Source: Candidatus Albibeggiatoa sp. nov. BB20 (lineage in GTDB: Bacteria > Pseudomonadota > Gammaproteobacteria > Beggiatoales > Beggiatoaceae). Taken from it: 24,970 bases of DNA. The notes beneath the pieces are model-generated. The model ran no database searches. It had not been told where the DNA came from and saw only the letters and a list, made by a program, of their open reading frames with translations. The number at the start of each line of letters is the position of its first letter. Position 1 is the first letter of the stretch. Shown here piece after piece: positions 16,620 to 24,970 of the stretch. Location of the stretch: NCBI GenBank assembly GCA_016744725.1, contig JADGDW010000025.1, positions 1-24,970 on the forward strand. Reading direction: 5' to 3'. The translations under genes and the position numbers were made by a program.

Positions 16620-19547
16620 TCAATCTAAAGCCATAGGTTTCTTAGCAAAACTCAGTGTTTTATCTAATGGCTTGCCATCGCGTAAAATCTGTAACTGCAC
16701 GGTTGCATCTAATTTTATGTAAAACAAGGCATATTTCAAATCTGATACCGTTGCAATATCCGTATCTTGCAAACGCATAATAATATCACCTGATTTTAAC
16801 TCGGCGCGGTGCGCAGGTGTATTTTCCGAAACATTGATGATTTTAAGCTGGTTTTCGATTTCTTCAATCATCACGCCAAGCTTTGGTGCTTTTTCTCCTT
16901 CCACTTCCACCGTCATCAACACATAATCAGCAATATCCGTTTCTAACATTTCATCTTGCAAAATGGTCACATAATCTAATTCATTATGCGCAAAAACCCG
17001 TTTCGGAATCCCATAACCATAACGTAAATGCCCGTTACCCGCTAAAACTACCATTTTCATATCAGGATTATGTTGCAAAAACTCATCAACCGAATTCGCC
17101 ATGGTGTCATCCCATAAGGTTTGCGCTTGCAAAAAATGCTCAAATTGCTGATGACCTTGATTGGTGGCATGAAATCCAAAAATATCGTACAAATCTTGCT
17201 GGTAACGCAAATTGGTAAAATCTAAATATTCAGGCACTTCATATAACAGATTCTCAGTTAGATTATGAATGCCTTTGCGGGCGGTACTGCGGGTCACATC
17301 GCCCTCAATATTCAGTGCAATCACAGGAATACCATTTTGACGAGCATAATCAATAATCGGTTTGTACAAATTATAATCAAACCGCCATTTTGAAAAATAA
17401 GCCGAATCTCGTAAAAAATCCTTTTCGGTACTCATTTCACCAATATATTCATCTAAAGCTTGCTGGTAAGGACGTTGAAACATTTCCATCCCAATCGCAA
17501 CGGAATTACCTTTTTCATGTAAATATTGAATAACTGCTAATTGGTTTAAATGATGAGCAAATTGGTCATGCTGTTCACCGACATAAATAATCGATTTACT
17601 AGCAATTTCAGGTAATAATTGTTCTAAAGTTTGGGGGTTTTTAGGCTGTTGTACATAGCTTGGTGCAGCTTGATAAATGCGGATGCCATTTGCAGTTTCT
17701 GCAATATTTTTCTGAGTATTTCGAGCTTGATTAAAGCTAAGTTGTGAATATTGTCCATAATGAGCGATCCGATGTGCTACATTTCGACTGACATCTACTG
17801 ATGAGGAATATAACCACAGGATATTTTGTTGTAAATTATAAGGATTCTTATAAACTTGTAACACAAGGTCTTCTGTTGGTTTTTCCATGGGTTGGCGCAG
17901 CATGGAAAGAGCTAAATTATCTGCACCGACAATCAGTACAGTATTTTTCTGCAACTCAACAAAAGTAACATCTTCAGGTTCAACATATTCCACATTTGCA
18001 ATGCCTAGGCCCTTAATCAAAGGCTGATACAGTTCTTTTTGTTCAGGTTTAATTGACACTAAAATACTGCCTTTTGCTAAGATATTGGATAAAACAGGGG
18101 TTTTCTCAGTTTCTGATAATGTCCGCATCAGATCATAATCAGGGTCAATGGTCACATTAAGTGGTGGTGATGTCAGCATCAAAGTTAGGTCTTGCTGCTT
18201 TTCTGTGACTTCAATCCATTGTTTATGTTTTCCTTTCATATCTTCAACCACAATAGGCAAGCGTAATTGATAAGGTTGTTCAGTCTGTTGCTCAATGCTA
18301 AAACTGAATTGTTGTTGACCTTGAACCACGGCAAAACGTGCATTTTTAATCAAAAAATCAGGAATATCTTTGCGTGTAATCCATTGCTCAAAAAAAGCGG
18401 CTAAATCTTGTTGAGTTGCGGTTTCAAAGGCTATTTGTATATGCTGCCATGATATTTTTTGATGCGCATAATTTTGTAATAAATCACGGAATATTTGCAA
18501 AAATAATTCTTCACCGACCAATTGTTGCAATTGATGAAATAACATCATGGTTTTTCCATAGCCAACATTGCTTTGTGTTTTATTATTTCTAACTCTAAAC
18601 TCATTGATAGCTAAACTATTTTCACTATTCACATAAGCTTGATATTGCAGCAAAATATTCTTACGATATTCGACATCTTCACCAGATTTTTTTTTATAAT
18701 AATGATCCGCTAAATAGGTGGTTAATCCCTCTAACCAGTTGCCTTGCTCAAAATCAGCATAAACCATATTGCCAAACCAACTATGTAAAATTTCATGCCC
18801 TAATGAGGTTTTTACAATAAAAGGCAGTTTAATCACTGTTTGTCCCAATAAAGTATAAGTCGGCATCGCATAGCCTGTGGGTAAGATATTCTCAACAATG
18901 GCAAATCGCTTATAAGGATAAGGGGTTAATAATTTTTCATAAATTTCAATATATTGTTGTGCGTAATCTAAATAGGTATCCGCTAAATTCGCATCTTGTT
19001 TGAAAAAATAAGTCTGTAATTGAATATTATTGAATTGTCGCTGTTTTATCACATAATCTTTAGAAGCCATCAAATTGAGATGATCCACAGGATGGGCAAA
19101 ATTAAACTTAAAATACTCGTGCTCTGGCTGTGATTGTTGTTCAATCGTTTCCGCTTCAGAGTTGGCGATAAAACCTTGAGGCAAGCGTGCAGTTAATTGA
19201 TAAGTGGCTAATTGCTGTGGTTGTGGATACCAGTTTTGAGTTAAAAATGCGTGAGATGAATTGATAATATTGCGGGTTTGATCTGGGTTCAGTTCAAATT
19301 GAATAACAAGTGGCTGCTGCGCGGATAAAGTGGTGGTGAATATCGGTTTTGAAATATTTTTTTGATTGGATGTAACTTGGCTTAAGTTACTGAGATTTAA
19401 TTGTAATTCTATTATTTCTGTCGTAGATAAAGTGGCTTTTCCTGTGAGTTTTTGCCCTTCAATTTGCACATCCAAGGCATAGTGTAAGGGGCTGGCATGT
19501 AGCACCGCTGTTAAACCATATAAAAGTAATACACTCAGTAATCGCAT
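16620..19547 (-). CDS. M1-type peptidase - ChaN-like - PDZ fusion protein, exported
   Basis: 975 residues in one frame with a good AAGGAG site. Residues 1-18 form a signal peptide ending in LHA. The N-terminal half is M1-like: the zinc motif HEILH (251-255) and the third ligand Glu273 in WLEGLTTY are present. The usual GAMEN motif is replaced by TGYAMP (224-229), and the spacer between HEXXH and Glu is 17 rather than the usual 18 residues, as in a subset of bacterial M1 relatives. Residues about 650-850 are a ChaN/TIKI-superfamily domain with GEQHD (657-661), MEMFQR (689-694) and GNGH (837-840), related to haem-binding ChaN. A PDZ domain (about 888-968) ends the protein with GVMIEEIEN and KSGDIIMRL. 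The combination suggests a periplasmic peptidase with peptide recognition by the PDZ; substrates and haem binding are not shown. Confidence 0.9.
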   Translation of the reverse strand: MRLLSVLLLYGLTAVLHASPLHYALDVQIEGQKLTGKATLSTTEIIELQLNLSNLSQVTSNQKNISKPIFTTTLSAQQPLVIQFELNPDQTRNIINSSHAFLTQNWYPQPQQLATYQLTARLPQGFIANSEAETIEQQSQPEHEYFKFNFAHPVDHLNLMASKDYVIKQRQFNNIQLQTYFFKQDANLADTYLDYAQQYIEIYEKLLTPYPYKRFAIVENILPTGYAMPTYTLLGQTVIKLPFIVKTSLGHEILHSWFGNMVYADFEQGNWLEGLTTYLADHYYKKKSGEDVEYRKNILLQYQAYVNSENSLAINEFRVRNNKTQSNVGYGKTMMLFHQLQQLVGEELFLQIFRDLLQNYAHQKISWQHIQIAFETATQQDLAAFFEQWITRKDIPDFLIKNARFAVVQGQQQFSFSIEQQTEQPYQLRLPIVVEDMKGKHKQWIEVTEKQQDLTLMLTSPPLNVTIDPDYDLMRTLSETEKTPVLSNILAKGSILVSIKPEQKELYQPLIKGLGIANVEYVEPEDVTFVELQKNTVLIVGADNLALSMLRQPMEKPTEDLVLQVYKNPYNLQQNILWLYSSSVDVSRNVAHRIAHYGQYSQLSFNQARNTQKNIAETANGIRIYQAAPSYVQQPKNPQTLEQLLPEIASKSIIYVGEQHDQFAHHLNQLAVIQYLHEKGNSVAIGMEMFQRPYQQALDEYIGEMSTEKDFLRDSAYFSKWRFDYNLYKPIIDYARQNGIPVIALNIEGDVTRSTARKGIHNLTENLLYEVPEYLDFTNLRYQQDLYDIFGFHATNQGHQQFEHFLQAQTLWDDTMANSVDEFLQHNPDMKMVVLAGNGHLRYGYGIPKRVFAHNELDYVTILQDEMLETDIADYVLMTVEVEGEKAPKLGVMIEEIENQLKIINVSENTPAHRAELKSGDIIMRLQDTDIATVSDLKYALFYIKLDATVQLQILRDGKPLDKTLSFAKKPMALD

Positions 19548-19681
19548 TTCTATTGCTCCTTTAATATCTGGTTATGATGGTGATCGATTCGGAAAGTCAC
19601 AAGCGGCGTGAATAAAGCCTATTTCGGATTAAATTAATCGGCGTTTGATTGTCTCATAATAAGCAATTAAAACGGACTGAC

Positions 19682-19719
19682 AAAAAAAACCGCTAAACTC
19701 ATATAATCTAGCAGGTTTT
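19682..19719 (-). terminator. Intrinsic terminator of the methyltransferase gene
   Basis: On the minus strand the arms AAAACC-GCTA and TAGC-GGTTTT pair with a single bulged base around a 13-base loop. A run of eight T (bases 19682-19689 on the plus strand are A) follows. It starts 27 bases after the methyltransferase stop. Stem plus T-run make this the best terminator in the window. Confidence 0.75.
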
Positions 19720-19745
19720 AATCATGTCAAACTGAAAATAGATAT

Positions 19746-21338
19746 TTACGCCACTAACAAGGCATTTTTGGCAATATTGGCCAAAATATTATTCACCGCT
19801 GTAATCAAGGTATCTTGAATCGCCTGCTCTTTGGTTTGATTTTCGGGCAATTTACTTTCGTCGATTTGTACTTGTAACTGGCCTTGTTTGACCTGTTCAT
19901 GCAACATTTTGACTAAATCATCGGTGCTGTGTTCACCATCTAAATGCAATAAAACATGAGAGGTTAAACCGTCAATTTCGCCTGTTTTACACTGCAAATT
20001 TGCCATCGGTTTTTTATTTTTCAATTGCCAACGGGCTAGCGGACTTGAAACAGGACGCACACTGATTTTAGTTACAAAAGCAGGCGTATAAGCCATTAAT
20101 TCAATTACGTTTCCGCTTTGAATATACAGTTGCAACAATTCCTCAGCCAATACTTGACGATAGATTTTGATATTATGCTCAGTCTCATTTTTCAACTGCA
20201 TGTTTTCCAACACTTTCTTAAACAAATCCTCAAATGGTATAGGTTTTGGGTAATACTGGCCTAAATAGTTCACTGCCGCTTGAGTTAAGGTATGCTTGAC
20301 TTCAACACGCTGTCCCAACTGGGTTTTAAAATGGGCAGGTTTTGGCTCAACCACGAGTGACGAAATATTGGTTTCTGGTGCTAAATTAGCCGCAATTTGT
20401 AATTTTGCTAATGCTTCCCAGCTAATATCAGACTGAATTTTTTGTTTAGCATGACAGAGAATCGAGCTGCGATAACTACGATTGAATAAGAAATCATGGT
20501 ATTGCTCACGCGTAACCCGATCTTTTTTCGCCAATTGATTAAACACATGCTGATGTTTAGTTTTAATATTCAGCGAGCTACGGAAATCCACATCTGTCAC
20601 ATAAGCCAATTCATTTTGCTCTAATTTAGTCACAAATTCATGAAAATATAGAGGCTGGTTAACCCCTTCTAAATATTCATGAAATAAGTAATCATCAGAT
20701 TGTTGACTTAAAGTTTGTAAGCGTTCTTGTAAAAATACGCCGTAAAAACTTTGTTGCTCTTGACCAATATCGGATGCAATTTGTAATAAGCCGCGTGCTT
20801 CTGCAATACGGTGCTCAATTGAACTATTATCAATGTGTTGCTGGTGATAACGCATCATGTCTAAACTGGTTTTAAGCATATTCCAACCGGGCAATGTGTT
20901 GTAACTAATACATGCCAATCCATTGAATGCAAGGTTATTTTTACAAATAGATAAAATCTTGTTTTGCAGTTCTTCAGATACCCAAGAAAATAAACCATGC
21001 ACTGAAATATAATCAAACTGTCCCAGTGAATCATTAATATCCAGCAAGTCAATTCGCTTCAGCGTCACATTACTTAAACCAATCTCATCCACGGTTTGTT
21101 GAGCAGTGGCTAATTGCTTTTCAGAAATATCTAAGCCCCAGCATTCAGTTTCGGGCAAACTCTGCGCAATCGCAATAATATTTGTACCATCACCACAGCC
21201 TAATTCTAAAATACGGGCTTTTTTCAGCGCAGGAGGACTGAAGCCATGTAACGCGCTTAAGCTGGCCAATGCATTTGGCTGGAAGTCATAACCTAAGACT
21301 GAATGATAAGGAAGCTCATCGTAACTACTATTTGTCAT
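19746..21338 (-). CDS. SAM-dependent methyltransferase with methyltransferase-regulatory domain
   Basis: 530 residues, no signal peptide. The N-terminal class I methyltransferase domain (about 40-150) has the SAM motif ILELGCGDGTNI (43-54), the acidic ECWGLDIS strand and FDYISVHGLFSWV. A regulatory domain of the MethyTransf_Reg type lies at about 225-310 (EYLEGVNQPLYFHEFV), and a C-terminal region of helix-rich type ends near VLLHLDGEHSTDDLVKML. Such enzymes are often near surface-polysaccharide or natural-product loci, but substrate specificity cannot be read from the sequence. It is transcribed alone, divergent from the giant glycosyltransferase, and ends in a good terminator. Confidence 0.85.
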   Translation of the reverse strand: MTNSSYDELPYHSVLGYDFQPNALASLSALHGFSPPALKKARILELGCGDGTNIIAIAQSLPETECWGLDISEKQLATAQQTVDEIGLSNVTLKRIDLLDINDSLGQFDYISVHGLFSWVSEELQNKILSICKNNLAFNGLACISYNTLPGWNMLKTSLDMMRYHQQHIDNSSIEHRIAEARGLLQIASDIGQEQQSFYGVFLQERLQTLSQQSDDYLFHEYLEGVNQPLYFHEFVTKLEQNELAYVTDVDFRSSLNIKTKHQHVFNQLAKKDRVTREQYHDFLFNRSYRSSILCHAKQKIQSDISWEALAKLQIAANLAPETNISSLVVEPKPAHFKTQLGQRVEVKHTLTQAAVNYLGQYYPKPIPFEDLFKKVLENMQLKNETEHNIKIYRQVLAEELLQLYIQSGNVIELMAYTPAFVTKISVRPVSSPLARWQLKNKKPMANLQCKTGEIDGLTSHVLLHLDGEHSTDDLVKMLHEQVKQGQLQVQIDESKLPENQTKEQAIQDTLITAVNNILANIAKNALLVA

Positions 21339-21376
21339 TTTTTTTATATTCCGTCAATTCGTATCAAATTGAACAG

Positions 21377-21406
21377 ATACTAGCGTATTTATTGGATTTT
21401 TTCCAA
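21377..21406 (-). promoter_or_regulatory. Candidate promoter of the methyltransferase
   Basis: Minus strand: -35 TTGGAA (21401-21406), 18-base spacer, -10 TAGTAT (21377-21382), about 39 bases upstream of the ATG. Moderate consensus match. Confidence 0.4.
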
Positions 21407-21575
21407 ATTATTTGCGGAGATCAGCATGTAAAAGGCCTTGCTTGAAAATGATAAAAGTCAGTTTAAACTCAAGAACAAATAATCTTAACGGCTTTTAATT
21501 AGTTTGGGAATTTTATAAATAGGCTTCTTTTTCAATATTGACCGAATAAAAATCGCAAAATCCCACACAAATTTT

Positions 21576-21581
21576 TATAAT
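21576..21581 (+). promoter_or_regulatory. Candidate -10 box of the giant glycosyltransferase
   Basis: A perfect TATAAT lies 41 bases before the ATG. No good -35 is found at 16-18 bases (TTGACC near 21538 is too far), so an activator or extended element may be needed. Confidence 0.4.
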
Positions 21582-21622
21582 GCGTTCTAATACTATAGAG
21601 AAACGAATTGAAAGGACCTGCT

Positions 21623-24600
21623 ATGCAAACCCCACAAGCCAAAATCCATGGTCATCGTCAGGCTCTTCCTGCCCCGACGATCGCTATTGTTATTCGTACT
21701 AAAGACCGGCCGCATTTGCTCAAACGCTGCCTTGGTAGCCTTGCTGAACAAAAACGTATTCCTGATGAAGTGATTATTGTTAACGATGGCGGTGAAAGCG
21801 TTGTCTCTTATATCAATGAGTTTTCTGCGCTTAAAATTCGTCTAATTGATAATGAAGTCAACCAAGGCCGTGCGCGTTCAGGCAATTTAGGTGTTGATGC
21901 TTGCAAGTGTGATTTTATTGGCTTTTTAGATGATGATGATCGCTATTTGCCCGACCATTTACAACGCTTGGAAAAGACCATTGTTCATTTTGATGCCAAA
22001 GTCACTTATTCAGGTTGTCGTTTATTACAGCGCGACATGTTAGGTGATAAGGTCATTCTGCAAGAAGAACCCATTGGCCAATACAATGATGCTTTTGACC
22101 CAAAACGTTTGCAGTATGAAAATTATATTCCCTTGATTAATTTGCTGATTAAGCGGGATTTATGGGATAAGATACAAGGCTTTGATGAAAATTTTGAAGT
22201 GTTTGAAGATTGGGATATGTTGTTACGCTTATCACAACTTGAACGGTTTTATCATGTGAATAAAATCACCGCTGAATATGCCGTTTGGGGCAATGAACAA
22301 ATTACCCGCGCCAGTAATTCAACTCATTGGGAACGTGCTTACCGTCGATTTTTGAAAAAACATGTATTACAACTGTCAGAAGAAAAAGAATTAGCCTTGC
22401 TAGCGCGTTACTGGATGGTAAGCCAAGAACGTCGTGGTGCTAATCAAGAACGAAATACCGAAATTCGTGAATTGCAGCAAGATTTATTACGCAAGCAACA
22501 ACAATGTGACCAGTTACGCCATGATGCTAATAATGAACAAAATAAATTAGCTGAAAAACAAAGCCAATATGACAACTTACAAAGTGCATTAAACCAAGCT
22601 CAAGAAACTGCAACACAACAAGCGCGAGATGCAGAACAACGCTATATTGAATTGCAGAAACAACAAGAAAAACAAGTTGAACAAGCAGAGCAAGGTTATA
22701 GCCAACTACAAAAGCAACAAGAAAAACAAGTTGAGCAGTATGAAGCCCGTTATGCTGAATCACGTAAAGAGCAGCAGCAGCAAGCAGAAAACTATGAAAA
22801 ACAATATGCTGAATTAGTTGAATCCAAACGTAAACTACAAAACAAATATGATAAGTTAGCACGTTATTATGCTGAATTAGAAACAGATTTTCAAACCTAT
22901 CAGCAGGGTCAACAACAGGCTTATAATGAATTGCAAGCCCACTCGGTTCAATCACAACAGCGTGCCATGGATGCCGAGCAAGCATTATCTGAATTAAGCA
23001 AACAATTACGCATTGGTATGGATAAAACCATCACCTATTTGCCAACCTCTTATCATTTAGCCAATGATACGGGCGGCATCATGGATGATTTTAATCGAGT
23101 GATGGATTGGGCGCGACATAAAATCAATCAAGCCCATGATTTAGAAAATCATGTCCACCATCAACAACATGCGGCATTAGACAGTTTTCAAGGCCTAAAA
23201 CATCAATTACAAAATTTAGCTGAATTAATGGGGCGTTCGCGTTGGTGGCAAGTGCGACGCTATATCAGTTCGTTAAATCAAATCGAAGAACATTTAGAAC
23301 AAACCTTAGCCCAAACCCACGCCCAATTTGATAAGCCACAGCATTTTATCGAACAATTGGGGTTAATTCATCTTGAGCCACAACTACCTGAGCAAGCATT
23401 GCCACCATCGCGTCCAATTTCAAAACTGTATCCAATCTTCACTACGGTTTCAGGTAACGATGAGCAGTTTGATGTGATGGAAACAGCGCCACATTTAGGT
23501 GATACGCCCTTTTTACTAGATACGGCTGACGATGCGTTAATTTTCACCACTCACTCGACTTTGGATCATTTTTACCGCATTGATTTAATGTGTGGCACAC
23601 GGTTACGGGCAAATGCTTGTCACTTAAGAATGATTGTGCGTGATTTGGATACCAAGGCAGTGATACGGGTTGAAACCTTTAATACAATGAATGCGTTGGA
23701 CAATCGTTTTTATCCGATGCGCTTTGAACCGATTGTGGATTCTGCGGGGAAAACCTATCAGATTGAAATTGATTCACCCAATGCACGACCAGAAGCAGGC
23801 ATTGCGATTTGGTGCTTACATAAACCTGCAATCATGACACCTGCTCAGCAAATACCCGATCATATTGCCCAACGTTCTCCACAAACTTTACCAGCATGGG
23901 TACAACAAAGCGTACTCAGTTTGCCGTTAACCAATCTAAATCCGACAGACCCTAGCCATTTATTCATTGTCAAAGGGATTCAATGGGATACGCTACTAGT
24001 TCAAATTCAAAGCTATTTATTGCGTTTAAGCGAAATGTTGCAACACGCAGATACTGACGGGCACATCGTATTGTGTGGTGATTTGCATTGGGATGTGAAA
24101 CACCATTATGAAAACGTACCATTAGCCTATATTCCGCAAACTGATTTACATGCAATGCTGATGTATGGACAGCAATATACTCAATCTAATTACGTGTGGT
24201 TATGTGATTTTGAAGCTCAGCCACAAGTGGATGCAATCTCATTGGCCTTAGATGTGATGGAACATGAGCCAAATACAGGGGTTATCGTCCCAATGGAATT
24301 GTATGGCGATCATATTCGTGCGGCTTATGCGACTGCGTTGCGAGATGGTGTATTGTATCCATCGCCTGTAAATGCACCTGCAAATCATTTTTACCATGGT
24401 TATCGCCGTATTGTGGATGGCGCGACATCTGAGTTATTGATTTTTAAACAGGATGCTTTAGCTAAGACAGAATTGGCCGTATTGCCTGCTTATCATTTAT
24501 CAACTTATCAGCTTTCTGATTTGATTTGGCAGTTGAAGGAACACGGATTTAATAGCATTTACGAATCAGCAATACGTTTAATCCATCATGCAGCCCGACC

Positions 24601-24970
24601 TAATCCTGAGCAACATTTATACGAGCAAGATTGCACTTATTTCTATAATCGTTGGCGCGATGATTTACCAAAATCTTTATCGTTAAATTCACATATCAAT
24701 GTAATGTTAAATCCTGAGTCCAAACCCACCGTATTAGTGATTGACGCGACTTTACCAACTTATGATGAGGATTCAGGTTCGTTGCGCATGTATACCATGT
24801 TGAAAATTTGGACGGAGATGGGCTTTAGAATTACGTTTTATCCTGACAATATGGATGGCAATTTTAAATATCGTCACGCCTTAGAGGCTTTGGGTGTTGA
24901 AGTTGCTTATGGTGGTTATAACATTCAAGATGTGTTGTCATTCCGCCATTTTGATTATGCGATGGTGTGT
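21623..24970 (+). CDS. Giant multidomain glycosyltransferase, 3' end outside the window
   Basis: The frame is open from the ATG at 21623 (AAAGGA 6 bases upstream) to the last base, 1116 codons without a stop, so the protein is longer. Residues about 18-240 are a GT2 family glycosyltransferase: AIVIRTKDRP, VNDGG, the FLDDDD metal motif (Asp103-106) and GFDENFEVFEDWDML. Residues about 250-475 are a Gln- and Glu-rich coiled coil with a two-fold 18-residue repeat starting LQKQQEKQVEQ. A beta-rich region (about 590-740) follows, then a GT-A-like region without the canonical DxD motif (about 745-1000; VWLCDFEAQPQ may stand in for it). From about 1035 a GT-B-like domain begins (PTVLVIDATLPTYDEDSGS) and is cut by the window end. 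It probably builds surface polysaccharide at the inner membrane. Confidence 0.85.
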   Translation, partial: MQTPQAKIHGHRQALPAPTIAIVIRTKDRPHLLKRCLGSLAEQKRIPDEVIIVNDGGESVVSYINEFSALKIRLIDNEVNQGRARSGNLGVDACKCDFIGFLDDDDRYLPDHLQRLEKTIVHFDAKVTYSGCRLLQRDMLGDKVILQEEPIGQYNDAFDPKRLQYENYIPLINLLIKRDLWDKIQGFDENFEVFEDWDMLLRLSQLERFYHVNKITAEYAVWGNEQITRASNSTHWERAYRRFLKKHVLQLSEEKELALLARYWMVSQERRGANQERNTEIRELQQDLLRKQQQCDQLRHDANNEQNKLAEKQSQYDNLQSALNQAQETATQQARDAEQRYIELQKQQEKQVEQAEQGYSQLQKQQEKQVEQYEARYAESRKEQQQQAENYEKQYAELVESKRKLQNKYDKLARYYAELETDFQTYQQGQQQAYNELQAHSVQSQQRAMDAEQALSELSKQLRIGMDKTITYLPTSYHLANDTGGIMDDFNRVMDWARHKINQAHDLENHVHHQQHAALDSFQGLKHQLQNLAELMGRSRWWQVRRYISSLNQIEEHLEQTLAQTHAQFDKPQHFIEQLGLIHLEPQLPEQALPPSRPISKLYPIFTTVSGNDEQFDVMETAPHLGDTPFLLDTADDALIFTTHSTLDHFYRIDLMCGTRLRANACHLRMIVRDLDTKAVIRVETFNTMNALDNRFYPMRFEPIVDSAGKTYQIEIDSPNARPEAGIAIWCLHKPAIMTPAQQIPDHIAQRSPQTLPAWVQQSVLSLPLTNLNPTDPSHLFIVKGIQWDTLLVQIQSYLLRLSEMLQHADTDGHIVLCGDLHWDVKHHYENVPLAYIPQTDLHAMLMYGQQYTQSNYVWLCDFEAQPQVDAISLALDVMEHEPNTGVIVPMELYGDHIRAAYATALRDGVLYPSPVNAPANHFYHGYRRIVDGATSELLIFKQDALAKTELAVLPAYHLSTYQLSDLIWQLKEHGFNSIYESAIRLIHHAARPNPEQHLYEQDCTYFYNRWRDDLPKSLSLNSHINVMLNPESKPTVLVIDATLPTYDEDSGSLRMYTMLKIWTEMGFRITFYPDNMDGNFKYRHALEALGVEVAYGGYNIQDVLSFRHFDYAMVC
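22661..22734 (+). repeat. Intragenic 54-base-period direct repeat in the coiled coil
   Basis: Two 20-base identical copies (22661-22680 and 22715-22734) encode the repeated QQEKQVEQ unit, period 18 codons. It is a short internal duplication within the glycosyltransferase coiled coil, consistent with coil length changing by slippage or unequal recombination. Confidence 0.7.

Noticed and set aside
22527..22985. 152-residue minus-strand frame with very hydrophobic translation
   Set aside because: It is the antisense of the Gln-rich coiled coil; Gln codons read backwards give Leu and Val, so the apparent membrane protein is a composition artefact. No ribosome binding site.

Overview
The window is AT-rich chromosomal DNA from what looks like a gammaproteobacterium. 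The gene content (egtB-egtD, thrC, a YwbE-like gene, SDR epimerase, very large multi-PAS hybrid kinases, a giant multidomain glycosyltransferase) would suit the Thiotrichales/Beggiatoaceae. That placement is an inference from protein style, not from a marker gene. No rRNA, tRNA, CRISPR array, integrase, transposase or phage structural gene was seen.

Layout. (1) 1-900: a strong minus-strand promoter at the left edge drives an off-window gene; a gene-free AT-rich stretch follows; then a small secreted acidic protein. (2) 909-3170, minus: egtB-egtD, a compact ergothioneine pair. (3) 3394-9926, plus: two one-base-overlapping sensor genes, an eight-PAS/GAF hybrid kinase with a degenerate receiver, then a receiver-kinase. 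(4) 9950-13686, minus: an SDR epimerase, a homocysteine S-methyltransferase interrupted by an in-frame TGA, a YwbE-family protein, threonine synthase, and a superinfection-immunity-like membrane protein. A tandem pair of palindromic repeats lies between ywbE and thrC. (5) 13841-19547, minus: an exported Cys-type sulfatase and an exported three-part protein (M1-type peptidase, ChaN-like domain, PDZ). (6) 19746-21338, minus: a SAM methyltransferase with a methyltransferase-regulatory domain, ending in a good intrinsic terminator. Diverging from it is a glycosyltransferase open reading frame of at least 1116 codons (21623 to the window end). It has an N-terminal GT2 domain, a long Gln-rich coiled coil, and the start of a GT-B-like domain at the cut edge.

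How the genes work together. Three local units are convincing: egtB-egtD (thiol antioxidant synthesis), the kinase pair (likely one signalling pathway), and the immunity-like gene with thrC (16-base gap). The sulfatase and the M1/ChaN/PDZ protein both carry export signals and probably act in the envelope or periplasm. The glycosyltransferase suggests surface polysaccharide synthesis, perhaps extending past the right edge. The most notable items are the M1-ChaN-PDZ fusion with its non-canonical M1 site, the coiled-coil giant glycosyltransferase, and the TGA-interrupted methyltransferase whose reading frame and zinc motif are otherwise intact.
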